From assembly GCA_037074765.1 (NCBI GenBank), contig JBAMDO010000014.1:248001-312000 (forward strand): a stretch of 64,000 nucleotides of DNA, in the 5' to 3' direction. Origin of the DNA: Mansonella perstans. Lineage: Eukaryota > Nematoda > Chromadorea > Rhabditida > Onchocercidae. How positions within the stretch are numbered: position 1 is the stretch's first letter; every line of letters begins with the position of its first letter. Under the pieces are notes generated by a model. That model searched no databases and was not told the DNA's origin. It saw only the letters and a list, made by a program, of their open reading frames with translations. Below are positions 37,046 to 50,000 of this stretch, in pieces. The translations under genes were made by a program, and so were the position numbers.

Positions 37046-40000
37046 TCATTCCTTCTCCTCAAATGAATCTTCATAGTCCAGAATTTTTTGCGTAGCTTTT
37101 GCCGCACGAGCCAATACAGGTCTTCGACGTTGCACACCTGGTGTGAAAGTAATAAACTTCGGTTCACTGCTGAATACTTCAACACTATCATTCGAAACTT
37201 GACAATTCTTGTTCTGATCTATATCCTCTTGTAATAATGCTTTCATGTCATATGGAACAGTCTTCGATTTCGTAAATTTCAGCTGAAACCCACTTTTAAG
37301 TACCTACTGATCTATATTAATCATAAATCATCTTCATACTAATATGTTGAAAAGTAAGAAAGAACGCATGCGAAGTAGCATGTTAAGATACCAAATAAAA
37401 GGTAGTCATTATAAAAACTCGAATCCATTGCAAGGATGCTAATAATAAAGACCGTACAATATTCACCATTAAAACATGGATGAAATAATGTACTGTACTG
37501 TGCACTATTGTATTTTATGCAGTTTAAGACATTATAGTACCTAGATGTTGCTGCATAGTAACTGCACTCCTATAACACGTCATACAGCTTGGCACCTTCA
37601 GACAAATCTTAAGTCAAAATTTTCAATACAGAATCCTTATGAGCAAAGACAATCAGCGATTACTGCACATAACCCTAATACCACTTATGGAATCTTGGGA
37701 AATGAACAGCTTCCATGATGTCGTCTTTTAATTTTAAAATCAGATATGTTTAAAACAAATTCAACTAGCTTCATGGTCACATTTAGCCTACGGAAGTTAC
37801 AACGGACTCTTCGAACACCTTCCGAAAAAATAACCTTAGCCGAACTTTTAGGCCTCGAATCAATACACATTTTTGTTTTGCTTTGTTTGTTTGCTTGAGG
37901 CTTAGAACCATTTGTCTTGTTACTTTCTCGAAGTACAAGTTTCGAAAGCTTTAAAATTTCACTTTCATCATCATCATCATCATCATCATGCTCATCTACG
38001 AATTCGCTGTCACCATGCTGAAAATAATGCCATACAACGGATGACATTGCCATCATTTGAGAAACCCTTTATTTCTACATAAATTTCACAAATTTTATAA
38101 ATGCAAGTTCAAGTTCCCCTAAGTATTGCCAATGATAGACACAAACCCAAAATTCTATAATATTCAAACAACTGAAACCCGGAAAGACTCAAATGAAAGG
38201 CATCACGAAATCACACAAAGTAACGACAATATGAAAATAAAAACAAAACGAAACAGAAAACTGCTAGTGGCTGAAATTGCTTCCAGTGGGTGAAGCACAT
38301 ATATTCCAAGCACTGACCTTCCTTGTCGAAATTAGCGTTTCCAAATTGGCTACCCTCTTTCGCAATTTTTTGGAAAATAATCCCAATGATCGAATGTATC
38401 CACGAGTTTCCTCTGTATCGCTATAGAGCTAAAACGATCACAGTTCTCAATAACAAAAAATGAAGCGCATCATAACTTCAACAACACCAATATCCTCTTA
38501 ATATTATGCGCATAACCATAGTTTTGTCTCCAACGACCATTTCAAGTTACATAAAGAATTAGAGATGGTATTCGCTTTTCAGAATAGCAAAGATTTTTTC
38601 AACTGAATTCAGTCCTCATAACTTGACTCAATTTATTATATTTTGCATGAAGCATCACATCCCTCGACTTTCTGACCGTTAGCGGCTATCCATAGTGGAA
38701 ATTAGTGAAAACTAAAATAATCAAGAAATTTGTCTCGGCGATATAAGTAAAAAAAAAATATAGACTGCCTCAAAAAACATCTCTACTCACATCAATCACA
38801 TCTTCGGCATCAGCAATTAGAGCATTTAGCTGTGTAATATCTGTCCAGTCACTTGCATCAATATCCGACAACATCTTACAATATATTGGAGCATAATCAT
38901 CTTCCGGATCATCACTTAGTGCAACCAAAATTTTCTGGCATAGAAAAGGATGAACTGAACCTTTCTGGAAATAAGGCAAACAATGAACAAAGTGTGATCA
39001 GAAATATTCTTCAAAAAATCGAAATCCTCTTAAAAAACCACCACCGAATATTTAAATTGGGAAGTCCATATGACCATTCGGTTCTCAATGCACTGATCAC
39101 GACATTAACGAAATGCAGTAAAATGTTAAAAGTAATATTTTAGTCGAGCATCGTCGCAATATCCCTTTTATCTTGATTGATCAACTTCACTACTATATAT
39201 GCCGATCATCTTTAAGGATGTTTAAAAAATTCACTTCTAAAAATTACAAAAGAAATGAATGGTATATTCGAAAAATTCATAAAAAACTCTACCTCCTTAT
39301 CAGCACCACTCAGCAACTGAGAACTTGTCGCATGCACAAAGCATGATCCAACTGCTGCAGCATTTATGCGTGAAACCGAACCTACGAACCGTTCTTCATT
39401 ACGCAGTGCATCGAAAGTTTGTGGGAATGCTTCAACTAACAGCATTTGATGCTCTCTATAAAATGCATCAGTTTACTAAATTAATTATATGGTAATTTAT
39501 TAATGCTAAACGCCAATGCGACATGATTTTATTAAGTGTAGAAACTGAACAAGATTTGCCAAAATGAAAGTTCAAGCATGCAATTAATACCTACCTACTC
39601 CACTCAGCAAATACTGGTATGAATGTAACCAAGCAGGCTTTCAGTTTAGGAATATTGTTTGTTGCTGAATCAAACGCCTTGAGCAATAAATGACTCAGCA
39701 CCCCAGTCCATGCAAAATTTGCCTCCTTCAGAAACATTTTACACAGACATTCACAAGCTGCAAAACTCGTATTCGGATCCTGAAAAACGAGTAAATCATT
39801 GATAAGATTTATGTGAGTAAATAATCAAAACTCTGCAATTTGCGATACTTTTGAATGAAACAGTTTTGAAAATCAAATCCATTGAAACACTAAATTTTAC
39901 CAGACTATCAATATATTCGGCAAAAACTTGTAAAAGCTCGTCATTTGATGTTGTTGTCTCTAGTCCAGTACCAAACCATCGTGAAACCATCTGATAGCCA

Positions 40001-43000
40001 TGGAGCAAAACCATATTACATAAGATATTCAGCATTGTTGGCTTCAAGAGAAAAAATTGTGAAATTTACTCTGAAGTCGCAAAAAGTGAAACTACTTAGA
40101 AGTAGAAGAATGAGAAATCTGAAGTTCGATAACTGCACTGTTCGCTTTGAAAGCTAACAAAATTTAGACAATATCAAAAGACAATGAGACATTATTCCAA
40201 ATTATAAAAATATATGCTAATTATTGATTCAAAACTACATAAATACAGCAACTACCAATAATAATTGATCATAAATGGCTTAAATAAAATGAAAATGATG
40301 TATGATTGCTTTGACGAAATCAATGAGAACGGATCTTTCATACAGTTAGGCTATTCTTGGGGGAAAGAAAAGGAATACAAATTTAAACCCATTTTTAAAC
40401 AGCTACTGCAAATTTCGTAAATTTTTCAGTGATGGATATTATTGCAGAAAGAGCATACTCTTAAGCGTTGGTCAATTTTAAGGGTTTCTTTGATCAAGAT
40501 TGTTTTTTCAAACGCAACACGGCGATTATACATAGCCAGAATACCCATCGCTTCGAATGCAAGAATTCGACAGTTAATATCAGCTGCTACTACACTCCTT
40601 TCAATCTGAATGATATGGTCGAATTTTTCACATATATATACAAGAAAGACTGAAGCTAGTAAAATCATCTCCTTTTGATATAGTACATTAACATTCTGTC
40701 ATAACTTATCAACCTACCAAAGCATTATCTTAAGCCATCGTTAATCGTCAAAACAAAAACAAGAAACTTTTTTTTTTTACTTCAGTCGCTATGGTATACA
40801 CAAACATACAAATGAATTACTTTCGCCGTGTCCAAACAGAAAGAAGTTCAACAGTGTCGAAGAAAAGTGTAAATGTTGGAAGAGATTCAACTACTTACAA
40901 TATTTTCTAGAATACCGTGAAGCAAAGCATTCATTTTTTTGTAGCGATTCGTTTTCAGTACTGCACTTACAATCATAATACAGCGATAAGCAGAATCATC
41001 GTCGACCTCAAATTACCATGATTATTATCTCCTGAGTTTTCTCTACAACTGATTCTCTTCATATTAATGGAAGACAAGCTTAACGAAACGCTTGCACTAC
41101 TACTGACGAACATTAACGAACAAAACTAAATCCAGACTAAAACAAAAATATTCCCATCAACAAATCTATCAACGACTCATTTATTTTGTGTCCAAAGTTC
41201 ACATCTAGAAATCCAGCACAAAGCAGCACGAAAAAAGTTACTTAGAAGTCGACAGCAAACAAACCTCCCCATTTTCGTTCTCAGCAACTGTTTCATTTCC
41301 ACCGATTCCAATAGTTTGATTTGCAGCCATCATTGTTGCATTAGGAAAGAGAGCCTTATGTATGACTGAACTCGTTAAATCACATATGTTTGAAAGGGCT
41401 TCCTAAAATTGCCAAGAACCGTCAACCTCATATGTTAATAATAGAGAAATTCAAAAGTTCCTAGACTTTTTTTTTAAATGAGACTTTATTATGGCCGAAA
41501 GACAGAATACTTTTTAATTTCACCTACTTAAAGTTACAAATCATGGCACTAAAAGCAAACATCGTTCTGTTCTCGAAGAGGCCAAAGATGTGTGTACATC
41601 TGCTGAATAATTTCATTGACGACAGCCTCAGTCAGTCTAAGCTGCATATTACCCAAAACATTTTCGCATGAAATCTGCCAAATTTTCCTGAATGAATTCT
41701 GTCAGTGAGGCTAAAAAATAATGCCACGATTCAGCAATCTCAACTATTCTAGATTAAATCAGAAAATTCCAAAATAAATGTTCAACATTATCAATATGAT
41801 AACACTGTTCAACTTTTAATATAATGCTATTACTGCTAAGCTACAATAATGTCCTGAGCAAAATCATAGCAAATCAGATTATCATGAAATAAATAATAAA
41901 GAAATTTTGGGAAATAAAATAATTGTTCTTCTGTGTTATGATGTTGAAATATTTACCATCCAGTCGGATCTTGGTCAAAAAGTGATATTATTTTAAGCAA
42001 CTGCATCACAGTAAAGTTTTTCAATGCAAAAAGACCATTCTCTTCTGTTTCATCACTCGATAATAAAGTTGTAATAGAGCTAAAATATGAAAGATAAAAA
42101 TAAATTAATATGGAAATTAAATTTTTCCTAGCAAATTGTTGTTAAAAAAATTTTTTATTGATAATTAGTCAATATAAGGTTAATTGACAGATAAACTTAT
42201 TTCAGAAACCAGCTGGAACTTACCTTTGCATAAGTTCACAAAAGGTTCGCATAGTTGGTAACAAACGATAATGGCATTCCGACCAGTCTGCCTCTGTGAT
42301 ACACTTCGCTCTACAGTAATCCAAGAGACAACGCCAGTAGAAAACAGCATTTGCTTGTTCGAGGGCTGTCCAACTGAAAAATATATAACTATTTGAGAAA
42401 ATTTTTAGATCCTCCTAGCAAAAATTAAATTTTGAAGGTACTCAGCAGGTTAAAGTAAATAAAATAAGAGAGTTCAAAATGAAAAAAGAAAGCTATTCAG
42501 ATATTGTATACTCAAACTGCCTCAAAATTACTGTTAAATTACGACTTTAAACTATCCTGGATATTATAAAGATACTAAGCTTAAGAAATCTAAAAGAATT
42601 AATAATTTCCTATCAACTTTCCGCACGTCTCACTTAAGCATTTAATATGCAAACTTGAAGCTTAATAATTCAACATTAACTTTTAAGTACTGGTATAAAA
42701 ACTGCTAAGATACCTCTCTTCGATCAATTTATTACAGTTATGTCGATGCAATGATATTTCCTCCGCGTTTTTGTTTAGCGCCTTCACGAAATCCTGCACT
42801 TCGACTGAGCCTAATCCCATTTTTTCGCGGCAGTATTGAAATGTATGAAGCATTAAGTCATGACTCACCTGAAAGCAAGAATTAATTTCACTGAAATGGA
42901 ATTTTTATTAAAAACTTGAATTACAATAACACTAACAAAATCCTTTAATACTAAAAACCAGAAATATTTACCTGTTCCTGTGTTAATGGTTCTAGAAAGC

Positions 43001-45921
43001 GCAGTAATTGACATGAGGCAGTGCAGTAAAATGAGAAAAGCTCTTCACCGCTATCCGGTAATGCATCTGTTCCACAGGCTGTTTTAAGCCATTCTCCGAG
43101 TAAATTATTTAAAATTACAGCATTATTTTGACCTCGAGCTAGAATAATATCTGTAAGCGTAATGTAAAAAAAAAAAAAAAAAATTATGTAGTCCGTCTTT
43201 TCTCATATTACATAGAGAACACTTCATGACAGTTCCAAATTCGAGTTACATAGCTATTTCCTTCATTAAGTGGAATACTAAAAGCACCCACCATTCATAT
43301 TCATAACGCACTGTACTAAATCCATACGCTGTTTGATAGATAAAGCCTTCAGATCAACATCCTTAATAATTCGAACTGTCGCTGCTCGCCTGACTCGTTC
43401 TTCGGAATCGCTTAGTGCCATATTTACCTACAGTAACGTTTCTATATAAATGGAACCGTCACAAAATAATTTAAATTGCTTATGATACACTTTATTCTGC
43501 TAGTAGTACCACTGAATTATATAAAATGACCTTTAGAAACTCCACACATAAATAGTATTGACTGCCTATATCACAACAAAGAAAAATATGAAAATTATTC
43601 TGCAAAAAAACAGCAGTTGTTGTCGTTCAAGAGTATTGCTATACAAAATATAATTTGAAATATTCCATTATCAGAAATTAAACTATATTTAATTCTTTTG
43701 TCGGAATGGTTTTTAAAACGAAGAAAAAGAAACCACAAGATCGACTTCTTCCTTTGATGATAGCATCAATTTTTTCAGGGTAACAATGCGACATTCACAC
43801 GCCACATCATTTAAATGCGAAACCAATACTGAAATGGCATTTAACAACTAAGTTATAACAAAGTATATGATACCATTATCAAAGCAGGATGAAATGTAGT
43901 TTCAGTAAGCATAACCAAGTGAAGACCATATCGCATTGCATATTTTGATTTATTAGGTTTAGTTGCACAAACCATTCCTTCCAACATGACAACATAACTA
44001 TGACAGAAATGCCCGATATGTGGCCTTTCAAGGATACGATAATTACTGTACAAGTAATGGAAAGACAATATTTCAAACCGAAACGAAACCTACAATGTTT
44101 CGGAGAATTTGTCAGATAACTATCGGCTTTTGGTTCATCCTGCAATGCTGCTACTGCTTTTAAAGCTTCGCAACGAACTAAAGGATTCTGAAAACATCAA
44201 AATGGGAAATATATAAGAAATGTTCTCTGTAAAAGTTTTTATATCTAATAAAACGAAGAAAGCATTAACGAAGTTACACTAGGAATAAGTTTAAAAATAT
44301 AATAACACCATTAATCTAGGAATAAGTTTAAAAAACAAATAATAAACATTATTATGAAACTTTTCACTTTTCGATTAAGCTCTTCTAGTAGGATCTAACA
44401 AAACCAGTTAAATCCAGAATATAAATATCTCGGCATTTCCGAAAACCTTGAAGAGTAGAGAGATAAAAAAGAAAACAAACTTACAACATCTAAAAGACGT
44501 CTCGAAAGTATTGAAAACAATGTCTTGCTCAGTTCTTTAGACAGTGGTGAGCAGTCAGTTTTCCGCGGATTTTGTAGACGTAACCGATTTGAAATAAGCT
44601 TATTTAAATTTAGTAATAAACCAGACAATGCACATATATAGCTCCTAGCAACAGCTACGCACAAATCACTCATCTGAAAACATCAGTAATCAAAACAATC
44701 ACGAATCGCAAAAGAACACTGCCTTAAATTTACGTAAGGCTAGATCTAACATGCTGCTAGGATATCATAGGAATATCCTTCAAAAGTATAGTAGTTCGGA
44801 TCAATAGAGCAACTCGATTTGGCTTAATAAAACAATAAAATCATAGACTTGAACTGGAAAAGAACTGGAACTAAAAGAAAATAACTGGAACTTACATCCA
44901 CGCAGAAATCGACCAACAGTTGAAGCGGTTCATGCATGCCTTCTTGCGACAGTGCTAACGCAACATGAGCAGACATCTTCAGACAATTAACGCGTCCTTC
45001 TTTCTCGTTACTTTTCTCACAGATAAGTTCTAGTGCGAAACGTAAAGACGCCAAAAAATGTTCAATACCTCCAGGAATGTTTAATGCCTGAAAAAAAAGC
45101 GGATCCCTCCGATTCTTACTTATGTCGGTGACATCGAATTCGCTTTTCTAGTGATATTTTCCTTGTTTGGTGGCTATAAAGAAAGAAAAACAAAAATGAA
45201 AGTTTTCGTGCATCAACAAAGTAAAGCGTAAAATGATGCACTTTCTTAAAAATGTAGCACAGTCTATTTCAGAAAAGATATTAAGCTTAAACTGCAAGTT
45301 AAACTTAAATCCATTACAAAAGCAAAATTTTACATCGATATATAGCTGCTTGACGTGTCGAGTAATATTACACAAGTCGGCACAACTTTTTACTTTTAAA
45401 GCTCTCCGAAAACTCTCCTGAAAACCATGATGAATTAATTTCAGGAAAATCATATCACGGATAAATTCTACACACTAGTTACATTAATTGAATTCTTTTT
45501 TTTCAAATTTATCATTAAAATGGATTATGTGATGAATCTAGAGAAACCTGCAATTTCTACTTAACGATTTAACTCAAATATAACACATCAAAAGTGATCC
45601 TTTCTTTCACCACAATCCAAGACTTTATCATTAAGGATATTAAATGCTCCTAACAATTTACAACGAAGTCAATTATATCATTTGCAATAACAATGTGATA
45701 TGATCAAAACATATCTTTATAACTGCATGATTATTTCTATCTTTCGTCAATCAAGAAAAGTCCTAGAATTAGAATTGTAAAAGAAATATACCATTTTAAC
45801 GTGAACTTGACGATTAATCAAAAACATTAATTACCTGCAAAATATTTTTTACACGTTCCCTTTCAGCACTCTGCCGTGATATTGGTCTTTCTGCCGGTGA
45901 AAAATGAGGTCCCGATGTCAT
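37046..45921 (-). CDS. NCAPG: Condensin I subunit CAP-G (NCAPG), HEAT-repeat protein
   Basis: Twenty-two exons, in coding order: 45835-45921, 45334-45417, 44896-45087, 44485-44673, 44094-44187, 43734-43828, 43292-43427, 42972-43150, 42714-42868, 42224-42373, 41957-42079, 41561-41687, 41265-41402, 40899-41006, 40459-40605, 39901-40041, 39595-39779, 39293-39455, 38791-38964, 38318-38428, 37835-38017 and 37046-37282. They give 1065 residues (human about 1015). Matches run in the order of human NCAPG: ESFRRALKV near the N-terminus, LVRCEALKAVAALQDEPK, DSEERVRRAATVRIIKDV, NNLLGEWLKTACG, ANAVFYWRCLLDYCRAK and ACLVTFIPVFAEWSR. CAP-G binds DNA and the kleisin CAP-H for mitotic chromosome condensation; the C. 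elegans form is CAPG-1. The basic tail holds seven Asp (residues 937-943, all GAT) and ends in VLARAAKATQKILDY. One intron ends AAG and one GAG. Confidence 0.92.
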
Positions 45922-45938
45922 CAGATCGGTACCGGCAT
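45921..45938 (-). promoter_or_regulatory. Five-codon uORF overlapping the CAP-G start (TGATG)
   Basis: The first ATG after the putative spliced-leader acceptor opens ATG-CCG-GTA-CCG-ATC-TGA. Its stop shares one A with the ATG of CAP-G, forming TGATG. The main frame would then need leaky scanning or reinitiation. Confidence 0.5.
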
Positions 45939-45965
45939 ACAACAGATCACCCTAAATGCACGATC
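45939..45965 (-). promoter_or_regulatory. Probable trans-splice acceptor of CAP-G
   Basis: On the minus strand, TTTAG ends at 45952 and the first base of the mRNA body would be 45951, 30 bases before the start codon. No earlier coding exon is needed. An ordinary intron after a non-coding exon would look the same. Confidence 0.4.
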
Positions 45966-47066
45966 ACGTATTTCATGAAATCCATTGGATGTAATTTATT
46001 TTCTGCATTAATTAATTTCCATACTAATATTGTGACATGAATGACCTAGTAAATACACTAACAAATAACCTTGACTTTTCCACTCTAATAACAATATTCA
46101 ATTAATTAAATTAATAAGTTATACAATTCCGATTGAAAAACAATCTACTCGACACAAAATAAAAAACCACTAAATCACCAACCGCCAACAGCCACATCAC
46201 CGCCGTTCACCAACAGTCACAACGGTTGAAAATCAACGCGGCCACCGTTACATTCGAGTAATTCGATCTGAGCTTCAATTTGAGGACAATGAAAGTAAGA
46301 GATAAGCGATACATTCTTACATTTGAAAATATAAAAGAAAAGTTCAAAAAATTCTTTTCTATCTTTTCTAATAAAATAAAAAACAGTTAAGGTAAAGAAA
46401 AAAATTTCAATATTTAAACTTTTTTCAAATCTTTTAATTTCATCTCAAGCTTTCCAATATTTAAGTACTGCAAAAGAAAAAAAGCAATTAAATCTTTTTT
46501 TTCAAAAATTTTATTAGCAATTTTTCTTTTCTTTTTATTGAAAAACAAACATTGATTGATAAATTTGTAGCAATTTATTACTTTACGTACATTTTTATAT
46601 GTGATATGTATTTTAAATAATTTCTTGTTAGGAGTAATTTTTTGATTAATTAATCGATACAAAAAAAATTTGAATTTATGAAGTTAATAAAATAAAAAAA
46701 AGCAATAACATAGAATTTGTAAATATGTAATAGGTACATTAATGTTGCGCAGAATAAAAGCTTCAATCATAAAAGGAAAAATAATTTAATCTTTTTTTTT
46801 TAATTTTGCAAAATATTTCACATGTATGCATAAAATACTTGCATGCATGCGCTTGCATATATTTGCAAAAGTAAAATGTATGCTTTTCAAAATGTTCATA
46901 GATTATTTTAGCAAAACAGTAAGTGTTTGCAAAAAAAAAAAAAATAAGCCAAAAAAATATTCCAATACAAAATATGCATTTTTTTGCTTACTTAAGCATT
47001 TTTTAGGTTATTTAGAATAGGAATGCAATGAAGGATGTTATTGTCGTGCTATTGTATGCATACAAG
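45952..47066. other. Divergent intergenic region between CAP-G and the double-BTB gene
   Basis: About 1.1 kb lies between two divergent starts, so promoters of both genes may overlap here. A slightly G+C-richer patch at 46175-46260 stands out from the A+T-rich background. No other exon was seen. Confidence 0.45.
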
Positions 47067-50000
47067 ATGGTTGCAATAAATTCGATGGATTCAGATGATT
47101 CTGATCAATCATTGCTAGCAACATTGGTACACTTGTAATTCTAGCATTTTTATTTTATTACTTTTAAATTTCAAATTATATTGAAGAAATGATACCGAAA
47201 TTGATACAGTCATTAAAGAGCACAAATTTTAAAAATAATGATTTGAAATGGATAATTACTTTCAATTATTTTCATCTGTATCTGTTATAATAATAAATTC
47301 AATTAATTAGTGAGAAGTGATTAGATAGCCAATTGTCATTATCATCCATTTATCCTATCGTTAAGTTGCATTTTTTTTTCTGTAATTTTAATTTTTAGTC
47401 AACAACAACATGCATGGAAGAATTTATTGATTTTTTACCATTACCAGCTATCGATTATAAAATTGAGTTCTCAGTATCGGTTGCTGATATCGGTATTCTT
47501 CCCGGTGAATTTACCACTAATGGTGCTCTTCGATTTCAGTTACCAATGGTTTATATTGTTATATCAAAACAGGTTAGTTAGAGTGTTACATCACTTTATT
47601 CAATTATTTTTCATTAAATTTTTTTTTTTTTTAGATAAAAACCTCAACATATGTAGCAGATAGCTTTATTACCCCTTTATTTTTTTCATTAATCATAAAT
47701 TTTCCAACAACATATACAAATTAAATGATTTAAATACAATTGAACAAAATTAAAAATGAAATCAATTGAAATAATGTTAAGTAAATTTTCTACATTTTGA
47801 TTAGACTGGAAAAACATTTAAATTTTGTCATTTTTCAAAGACTTCCATAGATTGTCTTATATGCATTATGACGGATTGGATCGTTAAATTAATTGATTGG
47901 ATTTAATTGGATCGTTTAAAAAAGATGTTCATTAGTCTTAACAGTGAACAATTCATACTTTTTATCGATATATAAAAATTTTAGGAAGATACATCAAATG
48001 TAAATATAACTGGTGAGGCAAAATTTCCAAATCTTGAATGGAAATACACAATGCAAATTCGTTTTCGAGTTGGAACAGCTGAAATGGATCTGGGTCGTGT
48101 CGTGGATGGTGAATTATTTGAGCTTGGAAAACGACAACCACCAATTGTCCTTCGAATTGTTGATGAAAGTATTCGGCGGGTACGTATTGAGGTGAAATTC
48201 GTCGAAACGGTATGCTGCAGTTTATTAATTTAAAATTTAACTATTTACAGATGTAGCATAAAATTAAAAATAAAAAATAAAAAGAAGAAAATCACCATTC
48301 AAATTTATTTCAATAACAGAAAGGAATTGAGTTTCTCAAAATTCAATTAATTTTTAATTGAATATTTTCTCCACAAATTGCTTAAATTACATAAACATTT
48401 AACAGTATCGAATTATTATTGACTACTTATTTATTATCGAATTATTTTTTGAGTTGAATTGAATTGAGTTTTCGAATAAAAATTAATTGGCTCAAAATTT
48501 TCAATATTTTTCATTTTTTGAATGAAAAAAACATGAACAATACGTTTGATAGCTTCATAATTTTTTGCCAAAATTCGACCATGGTGACATCGTATTGAAA
48601 TTCAAAGATGAAACCTTACAAGTGTATAAAGCATTGCTTAGCTTACATTCCAATTATATGGGTATGTTTTTCATCTAATTAGTTTTCTTTTTCGGTTATT
48701 AATTTACTATGAATGTTTAGTAAGTAATGATGATACTATCTGACTATTTACATTAAGGTATCTAATATTACAGGAATTATTCTAAAATCAATAATTCGAG
48801 ATTTTAGGAAGAAAACTTTCTGCATCATCTCTTGAAGGAGTTTCCATTTAGATGTTTTTAAATATTAAATACAAAAGTATAACCCATATATGATTAGTTA
48901 CTATTTATATTTAATTAGAACAACTAACTGGTAAATTCGCAATAAGTAGCAATTTGCATAAGTTAATTATTTTGTTCATTTTTTGTCTGTTATTTTATTT
49001 GGTATAATCAGATGGATCATATAATTATTTCACCTAATTGCATTGACTAATGAAATTTGAATTTAATTGGTTCAATTTTGAATGTATCATAAATGAAGTG
49101 TGCTCAATAACTCATGCACTTCTTTTTTGAATTTTTAAAATTTAAGTTAAATGAAAGTTTATCATGTGATACAAATGCTTTCATCAGGAACAAAATGCAT
49201 ATTTGCATCAGTAATTAAATTACAGCTGAAAAGTTAGAATTTGCTGAAGAAGGTGATATAGTTGATATGGGTGACAGTAATGCAGATGATTTCAAAGAAT
49301 TGTTATATCAGGTCTAATTGCAATTTTAAAATTTCATTTTCATTTTTAATTCGATTACATAAAATTTGCAAGCAGTTTAAATTAAAATTCAAATCCAGAA
49401 GTTTAAAACAAATAAAAAAGTACATAATTAAGTTTGTGTTGGAAATTAATTTAGCAATCAGTTCAAATATATGGCAAAACTTGAAAATTTTTTGCAAATG
49501 AAATTTGACTGTATAAAGTTCCAGAAATTGATGTGTTAAACTTTTGCGTAAAATGTATGAGCAATAAAGGGACATGTTGGAATAATTTCAGATTTATCCG
49601 ACTAAACGACCAATATGGGCCAATCTAAAGGGTTTAGCTCGTGCTGCTGTTGATTATGAAGCAGATGGTATCATCGATCGAATTACCTCCTACATCGTAA
49701 ATTATGAATCAGTGAGCTTATTAACAATATTTAAACTTGAATTCAGAATTCCAATATTTAATTCAATTTGAATTTGAATTGAAGCGAAATTAAACTTAAA
49801 ATTATTTATCTTAATTAGTAAAAGATTGAAATTTTATTTGCTAAAAGATTACTGTAATATTAGCATTCTCTGAATTGTACTCTAATCCATTTAAAATAAG
49901 TAGATGTACATGGAGCAGAAGATAACGGAAGCAATCAAACTTGAATTACCAGATGTTATCGAAGAGTTAGTTTATAAAGCAGAACATGATGGTTATTGGA

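Noticed and set aside
37970..37990. ATC triplet repeat as a microsatellite
   Set aside because: It is coding: seven GAT codons on the minus strand, residues 937-943 of CAP-G. It is noted there.
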